DNA from: UMGS1279 sp045630265
GTDB lineage: Bacteria; Bacillota; Clostridia; Oscillospirales; Acutalibacteraceae
DNA: 32,064 bases
Assembly (NCBI GenBank): GCA_045630265.1
Contig: JAZQSV010000036.1
Location: forward strand, 1-32,064
Direction: 5' to 3'
The position numbers were made by a program, and so were the translations under genes. The notes under the pieces were generated by a model that was not told where the DNA came from, ran no database searches, and saw only the letters and a list, made by a program, of their open reading frames with translations. Shown piece after piece: positions 24,725-32,064 of this stretch. Position 1 is the stretch's first letter; every line of letters starts with the position of its first letter.

Positions 24725-25942
24725 ATGTTTTTAAAGCTAAAGGGGTTAGTATCTTTTTTATTGGCAATAATAGTTTTGGGAAGTTTTGCGGTAAGCGCCG
24801 AGCAAAAGAGCGCACTTTCTACTGAGCATTATAGCGAGGATTTGCTTTGTAACATTTCACTACCCGCAAACAGTAATACTGTTTTGGATATAAAGGCAAA
24901 ATCGGTTATACTTATGGAGCCAAAAACGGGTACGGTATTATACGAAGCCGATGCCGACCAAAAGTTGCCGCCTGCATCGATTACAAAAATTATGTCCTTG
25001 TTGCTTGTAATGGAGGCCATTGAGAACGAAAGTATAACCCTCTCCACTGAGGTTGTTACAAGCGAACACGCGGCAAGTATGGGCGGCTCGCAAATATGGC
25101 TTGAGGTAGGCGAGATTATGACGGTGGATGAAATGCTCCATGCTTCGGTAATTGCAAGTGCCAATGATGCCACCGTAGCACTGGCCGAGCTTGTAGCAGG
25201 CAGCGAAGAAAGCTTTGTTTTAAAAATGAATGAAAAGGCAAAAGAGCTCGGTATGACAAACACACACTTTGTAAATGCCTGCGGTCTGGATGCAGAGGGG
25301 CACCTTACCACTGCAAGGGACGTAGCTATTATGTCCTCGGCTCTTATAAAGCACGACCTTATTAAAAAATACTCTACCGTTTGGATGGATGCTCTGCGTG
25401 ACGGCAAGAGTGAGCTTGTCAATACAAATAAGCTAGTAAGATATTATAATGGCGCGACGGGGCTGAAAACCGGCACCACTTCGGGGGCGGGCTGTTGTGT
25501 TTCGGCCACCGCCGAGAGGGATGGTATGGAGCTTGTTGCGGTGGTTATGAACGGGGAAAACAGTAACGAACGCTTTTCAGGCGCCAAAAAACTTTTAGAT
25601 TTTGGCTTTGCTAATTGGGAATTTATGAAGGTTACTGCAGACCTTACGGGAATGGGTGAGCTTGAATGTAAAAAAGGAATGACCAAAAAGGTTATTCCCG
25701 AAGCCATAAAAAGTTTACAGCTTCTTATAGAAAAGGGAAATAAGGGAAAGGTAGAAACAAAAATATTGCCCTATCAAGAGCTTACCGCTCCCATAAATAA
25801 AGGAGATAAAATAGGCGTAGCCGAAATTTATCTTGCGGGCGAAAAGGTAGGAACAATAGACATAACCGCCGCAAACGAGGTTCAAAAACTTAGCTTTTTC
25901 GGGCTATTAATAAAGCTTATGCAGGCAGCACTTGTGCCTTAA
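24725..25942 (+). CDS. D-alanyl-D-alanine carboxypeptidase (DacF/PBP5 type)
   Basis: This low-molecular-mass penicillin-binding protein trims the terminal D-Ala from peptidoglycan stem peptides at the outer face of the membrane. A signal peptide likely cleaves after VSA (A25). The active-site motifs are S85-x-x-K88 (PPASITK), S145-A-N147 and K248-T-G250. The C-terminal domain ends in a probable amphipathic anchor (FFGLLIKLMQAAL). The ATG at 24725 has AAAGGGAAGG 8 bases upstream; an in-frame GTG at 24716 is inside that site. 405 aa. DacF is often linked to sporulation, but the subtype is not certain. Confidence 0.95.
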   Translation: MFLKLKGLVSFLLAIIVLGSFAVSAEQKSALSTEHYSEDLLCNISLPANSNTVLDIKAKSVILMEPKTGTVLYEADADQKLPPASITKIMSLLLVMEAIENESITLSTEVVTSEHAASMGGSQIWLEVGEIMTVDEMLHASVIASANDATVALAELVAGSEESFVLKMNEKAKELGMTNTHFVNACGLDAEGHLTTARDVAIMSSALIKHDLIKKYSTVWMDALRDGKSELVNTNKLVRYYNGATGLKTGTTSGAGCCVSATAERDGMELVAVVMNGENSNERFSGAKKLLDFGFANWEFMKVTADLTGMGELECKKGMTKKVIPEAIKSLQLLIEKGNKGKVETKILPYQELTAPINKGDKIGVAEIYLAGEKVGTIDITAANEVQKLSFFGLLIKLMQAALVP

Positions 25943-25954
25943 GGCGCAGTTTTT
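25933..25954 (+). terminator. Weak terminator of dacF-like gene
   Basis: TGTGCC (25933-25938) pairs with GGCGCA (25943-25948) around TTAA, with one wobble pair, followed by five T. The hairpin spans the stop codon. Confidence 0.55.
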
Positions 25955-26027
25955 ATGTAGGTTAAATTTTCGTTTTTAAAATAAAGGGTTTATTTTTTGG
26001 TTTATTGCACAAATTTAAAAATCTCTA

Positions 26028-26056
26028 TTGAAAATCTTGCCAAAATATTGTACAAT
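26028..26056 (+). promoter_or_regulatory. Sigma-A promoter of pgi
   Basis: TTGAAA (26028-26033) and TACAAT (26051-26056) are 17 bp apart. A start near 26063 rules out the upstream in-frame start at 25997 and supports ATG 26093. Confidence 0.8.
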
Positions 26057-26092
26057 AAATATAGGAAAAGAAGGGAAGTAAGTTTTAGTATT

Positions 26093-27427
26093 ATGTCGAT
26101 AGTGTTTAACGATAAATATGCAATGAACTTTCTAAGTGAGGGCGAATTAAAGGCACTTGAAAGCGCCGCATATTCTGCCCACCAAAAGCTTAAAGAAAGA
26201 AACGGTCTTGGTAATGATTTTTTAGGTTGGCTGAATCTTCCTTTCGATTATGATAAAGAGGAATTTGCCCGTATTAAAAAGGCGGCAGACAAAATCAAAA
26301 ATGATAGTGATGTTTTAATTGTTATCGGTATTGGTGGTTCTTATTTGGGCGCCCGCGCCGCTATCGAGTTTTTAAACTCTCAAAACTACAATTTATTAAG
26401 GGAAAACACTCCCGAAATATATTTTGCAGGCAACAGTATAAGCGGTTCTGCATTGAACGAGCTTCTTAAAATCTGTAAGGGCAAAAGAATTTCGGTTAAT
26501 ATTATTTCAAAATCCGGCACCACTACAGAACCTGCTATTGCTTTCAGGGTATTTAGAGAATACCTTGAAAAGGAGTATGGCAAAAAAGAGGCAGCAAGCC
26601 GCATTTACTGTACAACCGATAAGGCAAGGGGTACCTTAAAGGCGCTGGCCGACCAAAATGGGTATGAATGCTTCGTTATTCCGGACGACATTGGCGGCAG
26701 GTTTTCGGTGCTTACTGCAGTTGGGCTTTTACCTATTGCAGTTTCGGGCGCGGATATTGACGCTTTAATGGCGGGTGCTGCGGCAGCTGCTGAAGAATAC
26801 AAGGATTTTGACCTTCAAAACAATTCTTGCTACAAATATGCAGTTATTAGAAATGCATTTTATAATAAAGGTAAAAGCATAGAACTTTTGGCCAGTTATG
26901 AGCCAAGATTTACTATGATGGCCGAATGGTTTAAGCAGCTTTTTGGCGAGAGCGAGGGCAAGGACGGTAAGGGTCTTTTCCCTGCAAGCGTAATCTTTTC
27001 AACCGACCTACATTCTATGGGTCAGTACATTCAAGACGGGCACAGACTTATGTTTGAAACGGTTGTGGATATTAAAGACTGTGGCAGCGACCTTGCTATA
27101 AACGAGGAAGCAGAAAACGGCGACGGGCTTAATTTTCTAGCCGGAAAAACAATGTCTTTTGTAAACCAAAAAGCGCTTCAGGGCACACTTTTAGCACATG
27201 CAAGCGGTGGTGTTCCAAGTGTTATTATTGAGGTTTCGAGCGCCAACGAAGAAAATTTGGGCCGACTTATATATTTCTTTGAAAAGGCCTGCGCCATTTC
27301 GGGATATATGCTCGGCGTTAACCCGTTTGACCAACCGGGTGTTGAAAGCTACAAGAAAAATATGTTTGCATTACTCGGCAAACCGGGTTATGAAAAACAA
27401 AGAGAAGAGCTTTTAAAATGGCTCTAA
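26093..27427 (+). CDS. pgi: Glucose-6-phosphate isomerase
   Basis: Pgi interconverts glucose 6-phosphate and fructose 6-phosphate in glycolysis. The 444-aa product has VIGIGGSYLGARAAIEFL, IISKSGTTTEPAIAFRVF (phosphate-binding), GGRFSVLTAVGLLP and QPGVESYKK, with a Glu in FGESEGKDGKG as in bacterial short-form enzymes. The ATG at 26093 is chosen because the promoter lies between it and the longer in-frame start. AAGGGAAG is 14 bases upstream, rather far, so the exact start is slightly uncertain. Confidence 0.96.
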   Translation: MSIVFNDKYAMNFLSEGELKALESAAYSAHQKLKERNGLGNDFLGWLNLPFDYDKEEFARIKKAADKIKNDSDVLIVIGIGGSYLGARAAIEFLNSQNYNLLRENTPEIYFAGNSISGSALNELLKICKGKRISVNIISKSGTTTEPAIAFRVFREYLEKEYGKKEAASRIYCTTDKARGTLKALADQNGYECFVIPDDIGGRFSVLTAVGLLPIAVSGADIDALMAGAAAAAEEYKDFDLQNNSCYKYAVIRNAFYNKGKSIELLASYEPRFTMMAEWFKQLFGESEGKDGKGLFPASVIFSTDLHSMGQYIQDGHRLMFETVVDIKDCGSDLAINEEAENGDGLNFLAGKTMSFVNQKALQGTLLAHASGGVPSVIIEVSSANEENLGRLIYFFEKACAISGYMLGVNPFDQPGVESYKKNMFALLGKPGYEKQREELLKWL

Positions 27428-27444
27428 ATTAAAAACAGTATATC

Positions 27445-27472
27445 ACCGTAAGATTAAATTTTTGCGGTTTTA
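27445..27472 (+). terminator. Possible terminator of pgi
   Basis: ACCGTAA (27445-27451) pairs with TTGCGGT (27462-27468), followed by a short TTTAT tail. A second small palindrome, GGAGAAATTCTCC, follows at 27475-27487. Both are weak, so read-through into the P-loop gene is likely. Confidence 0.45.
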
Positions 27473-27511
27473 TAGGAGAAATTCTCCAAAAAAAATCAAG
27501 GAGTGACAAAC

Positions 27512-27928
27512 ATGATTAAACTTATCATCGGAAACAAGGGCTCGGGCAAAACTAAAAAGCTAATTGATCTCGTAAATACTACTGTGGAGTCTAGCAAGGG
27601 CAATGTTGTTTGCGTAGAAAAGGGTGACACCTTAACATATAGCATCACTCACAAAGCACGTCTTATTGATGCTGAAGCATACGGTATTAGCGGCTACGGT
27701 GAACTTTATGCTCTTCTTTGCGGCATTCATTCCTCTAACCATGACGTTACCGACATCTTTGTAGATGCAACTCTTCGTCTTGGCATTAGAGATTATGAAG
27801 CACTTGCAGATTTCTTTGTACGCCTTTCTGCTGCTGCGGAGGAAAGCAATACCAACTACGTATTCACAGTTTCTTGCGCAGAGGAAGATTTGCCTGCAAG
27901 AATTTTTGAAGTAGCAGAAAAAATCTAA
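27512..27928 (+). CDS. Small P-loop NTPase-like protein of unknown function
   Basis: The 138-aa product starts at ATG 27512, with AAGGAGTG 6 bases upstream; an in-frame GTG at 27503 is inside that site. Walker A is GNKGSGKT (residues 7-14). TDIFVDATL could supply Walker B. The remaining parts (ITHKARLIDAEAYGISGY) are not recognised. There is no membrane segment or signal. The fold may resemble thymidine-kinase or RecA-like P-loop proteins; that is a guess. It has its own strong terminator, so it is separate from the EF-G-like gene downstream. Many synonymous choices are C- or T-ending in a pattern like highly expressed genes. Confidence 0.75.
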   Translation: MIKLIIGNKGSGKTKKLIDLVNTTVESSKGNVVCVEKGDTLTYSITHKARLIDAEAYGISGYGELYALLCGIHSSNHDVTDIFVDATLRLGIRDYEALADFFVRLSAAAEESNTNYVFTVSCAEEDLPARIFEVAEKI

Positions 27929-27961
27929 TAAATTCGGGTTATAATTTTTTGATACTTGCTT

Positions 27962-27996
27962 TACCGCCGCTTAAAATCCTAAGCGGCGGTATTTTT
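27962..27996 (+). terminator. Rho-independent terminator of the P-loop gene
   Basis: ACCGCCGCTTA (27963-27973) pairs perfectly with TAAGCGGCGGT (27980-27990), loop AAATCC, followed by A and five T. Confidence 0.92.
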
Positions 27997-28050
27997 GTGC
28001 ATATTATATTCAAAATTAACAAAAAAATTAAAAAATGTTAATATTTTTAG

Positions 28051-28079
28051 TTGAAAATTACAATAAAGTGTGCTAAAAT
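28051..28079 (+). promoter_or_regulatory. Sigma-A promoter of the EF-G-like gene
   Basis: TTGAAA (28051-28056) and TAAAAT (28074-28079) are 17 bp apart. The leader to the ATG is about 75 bases; bases 28080-28150 show no strong structure. Confidence 0.75.
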
Positions 28080-28160
28080 TGTATTGATTGATAGGCAAAG
28101 AGGTTTAAATGACAAAAATTGCCTATTATTTACATATTTTAATGAAATGGGGTTTCCAAA

Positions 28161-30188
28161 ATGAAAGAGTTTTCTACTCAAAAAATCAAAAATCTAGCTT
28201 TGCTTGGCCACGCTAATTCGGGCAAGACCACCGTTGCCGACGCTATTTTGTTTGCAGCAGGAAAGAGCGACCGTATTGGTAAAACATCTGATGGCACGTC
28301 TTTGCTTAATTTTGACGCTGAGGAGAAAAAGAGAGGAACCTCTGTGCTTACTGCGGTTTTCCCTGCTCCTTGGAAGGATTATAAGGTAAATCTTTTAGAT
28401 GCACCCGGCCTTTTTGACTTTGCGGCCGGCACCCGCGAAGCACTCACCGCCGCTGAATCGGCACTTATTGTGCTTTCGGGCAAATCGGGTCTTACGGTTG
28501 GTGCAGAGCAGGCCTTTGAGATTGCAAGGGAACATAACAAAGCGGTTGCGTTTTTCGTTTCCAAACTGGATTCTAACCACGCCCATTTTTATCGCATTAT
28601 TTCTATTTTAACCGGTCGTTACGGTACCGTTATATGCCCTGTGTTTGTTCCCGTTTGTGAGGGCGACCACGTTCTTTCCTACGTCAACCTTATAAATGGT
28701 AAGGGCTACACCTTCGACGGAATAACCGCTAAAGAGGTCCCCGCGATTATGGATGATAACGTTACCGCCATGCGTAGTATGATGTTGGAAGCGGTTGCCT
28801 CGGCTGATGAAGAGCTTATGGAAAAGTATTTCATGGGTGAAGAATTTACCGAGCAAGAGGTTTTATCTGCCCTTAAAAAGGGTGTTATCTCGGGCGATAT
28901 TTGTCCTGTTTTCAGTGGCGTAGGCCAGCTTGGACACGGTATTGTGCCTATGATGGATATTCTTACCGAAATTCTACCCAGCCCCGCGGAAAAGCAGGGT
29001 GATATTCCTTGCGACGCCACAAAACCGGCCGCTGCAGTTGTTTTTAAAACAATTGCCGACCCGTTTGTTGGTAAACTTTCCTACTTTAAGGTTTTGTCGG
29101 GCGAGCTTAAGGGCGATATGAAGCTTAAGGTTGCAAGGACGGGCGAGGAAGAGCGCCTTTCTAAGCTACAGTACATTTGCGGCGCAAAGCAGGAGGATAC
29201 TGGGGTTATTACTGCAGGTGATATTGGTTGCGCCTCCAAGCTTGGTAACGTAATTACGGGTGATACTTTATACGTTGGCGAGCAGGTTACAGCAAAAACC
29301 ATTCCTTTCCCTGCACCCAGTCTTTCTATGGCCGTTTATCCTAAGAAAAAGGGTGACGAGGAAAAAATTGCTTCGGGTCTTAGCCGCTTGGCCGAGGAGG
29401 ATCCAACTGTTACCTTTAAGGTAGATTCGGAAACCAAAGAATCTGTCCTTTCGGGCCTTGGCGAGCAGCATTTAGACGTTATCGTTTCAAAGCTTAAAAA
29501 TAAATTCGGCGTTGAGGTTGACCTTAAGGCCCCTGCAGTTGCATACCGAGAAACCATTAGAAAATCGGTTAAGGTGCAGGGTAGACATAAAAAGCAGTCG
29601 GGCGGACACGGACAGTTTGGCGATGTTTGGATCGAATTTTCTCCTTGTGATAGCGAAGGGCTTGTATTTGAGGAAAAGGTTTTTGGTGGTGCGGTTCCCA
29701 AAAACTTCTTCCCTGCAGTTGAAAAGGGCCTGCTTGACTCTATGGCTCACGGCACACTTGCGGGCTACCCAATGGTGGGTGTAAGAGCGGTTTTGGTTGA
29801 TGGCTCTTACCATCCTGTTGACTCCTCCGAAATGGCCTTTAAAACTGCTGCCGGTATTGCTTTCAGAGAGGGTATTCCAAGCGCTTCTCCTACTATTTTG
29901 GAACCGATTGGTACCCTTACTGCTACCGTGGACGATGATAGCTTGGGTGACATTATAGGCGATATCAATAAACGCCGCGGTAGGGTTATTGGTATGAATC
30001 CTATTGCGGGACATAGGCAGGAGGTTATGGCTGAAGTACCAATGGCCGAAATGGGCGATTTTTCAACAGCAATGCGCTCTATAACACAGGGTCGAGGATT
30101 TTTTACTTTAGAATTTGCCAGGTATGAGGATGCACCGGCACCGGTGCAGGCAAAAATTATTGAAAAGGCCAGAGCCGAAAAGGAATAA
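28161..30188 (+). CDS. Elongation factor G-like translational GTPase
   Basis: The 675-aa product has EF-G domain order: the GTPase domain with G1 GHANSGKTT (residues 16-24), a G2 threonine in RGTS, G3 DAPGLFDF (D80-G83) and G4 SKLD. Domain II follows, then domain III (LSRLAEEDPT with GLGEQHLDVI), domain IV (RETIRKSVKVQGRHKKQSGGHGQFGDV) and domain V (LEPIGTLTATVDDDSLGDIIGDINKRRGRVIGM). It differs from housekeeping EF-G in lacking the catalytic histidine of DTPGH (Leu84 here) and in having SKLD in place of NKxD. It belongs with the EF-G-like/EF-G2 group, whose role is not settled. It is not a tetracycline-resistance protein by any visible signature. It has its own promoter and terminator. No str operon genes are adjacent. 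Confidence 0.9.
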   Translation: MKEFSTQKIKNLALLGHANSGKTTVADAILFAAGKSDRIGKTSDGTSLLNFDAEEKKRGTSVLTAVFPAPWKDYKVNLLDAPGLFDFAAGTREALTAAESALIVLSGKSGLTVGAEQAFEIAREHNKAVAFFVSKLDSNHAHFYRIISILTGRYGTVICPVFVPVCEGDHVLSYVNLINGKGYTFDGITAKEVPAIMDDNVTAMRSMMLEAVASADEELMEKYFMGEEFTEQEVLSALKKGVISGDICPVFSGVGQLGHGIVPMMDILTEILPSPAEKQGDIPCDATKPAAAVVFKTIADPFVGKLSYFKVLSGELKGDMKLKVARTGEEERLSKLQYICGAKQEDTGVITAGDIGCASKLGNVITGDTLYVGEQVTAKTIPFPAPSLSMAVYPKKKGDEEKIASGLSRLAEEDPTVTFKVDSETKESVLSGLGEQHLDVIVSKLKNKFGVEVDLKAPAVAYRETIRKSVKVQGRHKKQSGGHGQFGDVWIEFSPCDSEGLVFEEKVFGGAVPKNFFPAVEKGLLDSMAHGTLAGYPMVGVRAVLVDGSYHPVDSSEMAFKTAAGIAFREGIPSASPTILEPIGTLTATVDDDSLGDIIGDINKRRGRVIGMNPIAGHRQEVMAEVPMAEMGDFSTAMRSITQGRGFFTLEFARYEDAPAPVQAKIIEKARAEKE

Positions 30189-30201
30189 TTAAGCATTAAA
30201 T

Positions 30202-30243
30202 AAAAATCCCCCGCCGCAAGTAGATTGCGCAGGGGGATTTTTT
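30202..30243. terminator. Bidirectional terminator between convergent genes
   Basis: AAAAATCCCCC (30202-30212) pairs with GGGGGATTTTT (30232-30242), with an inner stem CGCAA/TTGCG. A-runs on the left and T-runs on the right make it work for both the EF-G-like gene and the reverse-strand peptidase. Confidence 0.9.
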
Positions 30244-30270
30244 GTGCCTCTAAACGATGGCGGAGGCAGG

Positions 30271-30987
30271 TTATTTTTTGGAAAGTAGTGTTAAGGGGGA
30301 AACGGGTGTGCCGTTATCGTAAAATTCAAGGTGAAGATGAGGCGCGTCAACACATTCCATAGTTACAACACCAATAGCTCCAATGTTGGTTCCAGCCAAA
30401 ACACTATCGCCCGATTTTACTTTTACAGCTTCGGCAAGCCCTGCATAAACTGCAGTTATTCCGTTTCCGTGGTCAATTTTTACCGTGTAGCCAAGCAAGG
30501 GGTCTTTTCCAGCAAAGGTTACAATGCCATCTCCTGCCGAATTTACCGCAGTTTTAAGGTCGGCCGCAATATCAAGGGCTGTGTGAATTCGCATATCGTT
30601 ATAGGTAAGCGAAAACTGTAACTCGGTGGCTGAAAAATCTTTAATAACCTCGCCGTTTACGGGGTAGATAAAATATTTTGCGGTGGGTACGGTGGTTTTC
30701 TCGGCACTTTGCAGGTTGTCGGTACTACTTTCCTCACTGCTCTCATTTTCTCGTTCATCAGGAACGTTATCCTTGGGGGTATCAACCGTCAGTGGAGTTT
30801 CAGAAGAGGTATCGGGGCTTGGCGTAGGAGAATTTTCAGAAGAAATATTGGCTGTAGAATGTTTTTTAACCGAAGAGTAGCCGCCCCATACCGAAAGCGC
30901 AGTAGCAACAAGACATATTCCAAGAGCCACGTAAAATCCTTTGCCGTTTAAAAATTTAATAAGTTTATCCTTTTTCATACTATTCAT
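30271..30987 (-). CDS. M23 family (LytM) membrane peptidase, SpoIIQ-like
   Basis: The 238-aa product has a short cytoplasmic N-terminus, one membrane segment (about residues 17-36), a Ser/Pro/Glu-rich linker (45-100) and a LytM domain. The zinc ligands H135 and D139 (HTALD) and H217/H219 (HLH) are present, so it could be an active peptidoglycan endopeptidase. This single-pass plan resembles clostridial SpoIIQ, the forespore side of the engulfment channel with SpoIIIAH, but other M23 peptidases look similar. The start is uncertain by three codons (ATG at 30987 or 30978). The region upstream holds a GGAGC-GCG-GCTCC hairpin next to the start. No sporulation sigma-factor promoter is identifiable by eye. 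Confidence 0.8.
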   Translation of the reverse strand: MNSMKKDKLIKFLNGKGFYVALGICLVATALSVWGGYSSVKKHSTANISSENSPTPSPDTSSETPLTVDTPKDNVPDERENESSEESSTDNLQSAEKTTVPTAKYFIYPVNGEVIKDFSATELQFSLTYNDMRIHTALDIAADLKTAVNSAGDGIVTFAGKDPLLGYTVKIDHGNGITAVYAGLAEAVKVKSGDSVLAGTNIGAIGVVTMECVDAPHLHLEFYDNGTPVSPLTLLSKK

Positions 30988-31107
30988 TGGAGCCGCGCTC
31001 CATTCCTTTCCATAAAGTTGTTATTTATATTTTTGTCTTTTAAAGCCTCTTTATTCAGTTTTGATAATTTAAAAAATTTACAAATTTTAAAATGTTTTTC
31101 CTACTCC

Positions 31108-31136
31108 TTGAAAAAGAAAATAAATGGTGTTATAAT
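31108..31136 (+). promoter_or_regulatory. Sigma-A promoter of the membrane protein/yebC unit
   Basis: TTGAAA (31108-31113) and TATAAT (31131-31136) are 17 bp apart. The intergenic region 30988-31190 otherwise is AT-rich and shows no gene. Confidence 0.82.
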
Positions 31137-31190
31137 GTGTTGGTAGGGCCGTTAATATGTGCCTAAAAATAAAATTTTGTGGAGCAAAAA

Positions 31191-31859
31191 ATGGCAGGAG
31201 AAAATAAGATAAAACCAAAGGGCTTTAAAAAATGGGTAGAGCATTTTTGGTATTATTATAAAATTCATACCATTTTCCTTTTAGTCGCTTTAATCACACT
31301 TGCGGTCTGTATAACCCAGTGTAGCGGAAGAACAAACTATGACTATCAGTTTATTTTGGCAACATCTTCGGTAGAAATGCTACCCGTACAGGTTAAGGCA
31401 ATGGAAAAAGAACTTTTAAAATATTGCACAGACCAAAATGGTGATGGTGAGGTTAATATTCAACTTGTAGACTGTACCTTTAGCAAAACCGGTAGCACAA
31501 GGGCCAGGGTTGACTCAAAGAAAAGGGAAATTCAGTCTATTGTAACGGGCGAACAAGAGGTTTTGCTTTATTTTATGGATAAAGAGTGTTTTGAGTGGCT
31601 CGACGGCGCTATCGACGGCGGATTTTTTGAGGAGAGGGGCCTGTCCGAAGAAAATGGCAAATATCTTCCGCTTACCGAAAGTGAAATTTTAACCTTGCCC
31701 AAAGCAGGGCTTACGTCCGCAGAATATAGGTGGCCAAAGGAGCTGTTGGTTTCAAAGCGTATTGTAAAGGGCACCCTTATTGAAAATAAAAAGGGTATTT
31801 TGGAAAGCAATAAAAAGGCCGACGAAATACTTGAAAAAATAAAAACGGCAAACAGCTGA
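31191..31859 (+). CDS. Single-pass membrane protein of unknown function
   Basis: The 222-aa product starts at ATG 31191, 6 bases after GGAG; an in-frame GTG at 31179 overlaps this site. A basic, aromatic N-terminus (KKWVEHFWYYYKIH) leads to one membrane segment (about residues 28-46). An extracytoplasmic domain of about 170 residues follows. It includes DQNGDGEV, resembling a calcium-binding loop, and ends in a Lys-rich helix. I do not recognise the family. It is upstream of yebC (gap 20 bp) and shares its promoter. Confidence 0.75.
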   Translation: MAGENKIKPKGFKKWVEHFWYYYKIHTIFLLVALITLAVCITQCSGRTNYDYQFILATSSVEMLPVQVKAMEKELLKYCTDQNGDGEVNIQLVDCTFSKTGSTRARVDSKKREIQSIVTGEQEVLLYFMDKECFEWLDGAIDGGFFEERGLSEENGKYLPLTESEILTLPKAGLTSAEYRWPKELLVSKRIVKGTLIENKKGILESNKKADEILEKIKTANS

Positions 31860-31879
31860 GTTTTAAGGAGTAAAATAAT

Positions 31880-32064
31880 ATGTCAGGACATTCCAAATGG
31901 AGTAACATAAAGCACAAGAAGGAGAAGAGTGACGCACAGCGCGCCAAGGTCTTCACCAAGATAGGCAAAGAAATCGCCATCGCTATCAAGGCTGGCGGTC
32001 CCGATCCCGCAAGCAACTCTAAGCTTCGTGACCTTATCGCAAAGGCAAAGAGCAATAACGTACC
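31880..32064 (+). CDS. YebC/PmpR family protein, 3'-truncated by window edge
   Basis: The first 61 complete codons read MSGHSKWSNIKHKKEKSDAQ and then RAKVFTKIGKEIAIAIKAGGPDPASNSKLRDLIAKAKSNNV. This is the conserved N-terminus of YebC/PmpR proteins, which act as transcription regulators or as translation factors that help ribosomes at polyproline. AAGGAG is 9 bases upstream of the ATG. The gene continues beyond the right edge. Confidence 0.95.
   Translation, partial: MSGHSKWSNIKHKKEKSDAQRAKVFTKIGKEIAIAIKAGGPDPASNSKLRDLIAKAKSNNV

Noticed and set aside
28161..30188. Tetracycline-resistance ribosomal protection protein
   Set aside because: The domain IV and G-motif sequence does not resemble TetM/TetO by eye, and no leader peptide or mobile context is present.
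31440..31463. DQNGDGEV as a dockerin or EF-hand
   Set aside because: Only one loop is present, with no second copy or helix pattern, and no cohesin partner exists in the window.

Overview
The window looks like the chromosome of an anaerobic Bacillota (Clostridia) bacterium. The reasons are strong AGGAGG-type ribosome-binding sites, sigma-A promoters with TTGaca-17-TAtAAT spacing, a class I T-box leader, a SpoIIQ-like M23 peptidase, and a housekeeping gene set of clostridial type (yqhQ, prmC, recA, recX, rimO, pgsA, cysE, cysS, mnmA, dacF). The species cannot be named from the sequence. No rRNA, tRNA, CRISPR array, insertion sequence or phage gene is visible.

Positions 1-10360 are an accessory region made of the same two-gene cassette twice. 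Each cassette has a long secreted protein built from ~182-residue beta-sandwich-like repeats that look like carbohydrate-binding modules. This is followed by a membrane-anchored clan GH-A-like glycoside hydrolase, whose anchor is joined to the catalytic domain by an extremely acidic linker. The first repeat gene is cut by the left edge. The second cassette has its own near-perfect sigma-A promoter (4111-4139), and both cassettes end in clear terminators. The two repeat proteins share a C-terminal domain (~150 aa) that I do not recognise. This is the best candidate for an undescribed system: a surface polysaccharide-binding and -cleaving apparatus without dockerin, cohesin, SLH or LPXTG elements.

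Positions 10417-19716 appear to be one long transcription unit, with short gaps or overlaps and no convincing terminator. It starts with a lipoprotein of FG-GAP/VCBS-like character, an OmpR-type response regulator and a PhoR-type histidine kinase. It continues into yqhQ, prmC, recA, recX, rimO and pgsA.

Positions 19717-25954 begin with a T-box leader whose specifier codon (UGC) and acceptor-pairing bulge (UGGA) both point to tRNA-Cys. It controls cysE-cysS and probably the trmN6-like methyltransferase, mnmA and a LUD-domain gene. A hairpin that overlaps the dacF ribosome-binding site separates dacF.

Positions 25955-30243 hold pgi, a small P-loop protein and an EF-G-like GTPase, each set apart by promoters or terminators. 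A bidirectional terminator lies between the GTPase and the convergent SpoIIQ-like peptidase. At the right edge a divergent promoter serves an unknown membrane protein and the start of yebC, which runs off the window. Several genes seem to use TTG or GTG starts (the response regulator, prmC and cysE TTG; the kinase GTG).
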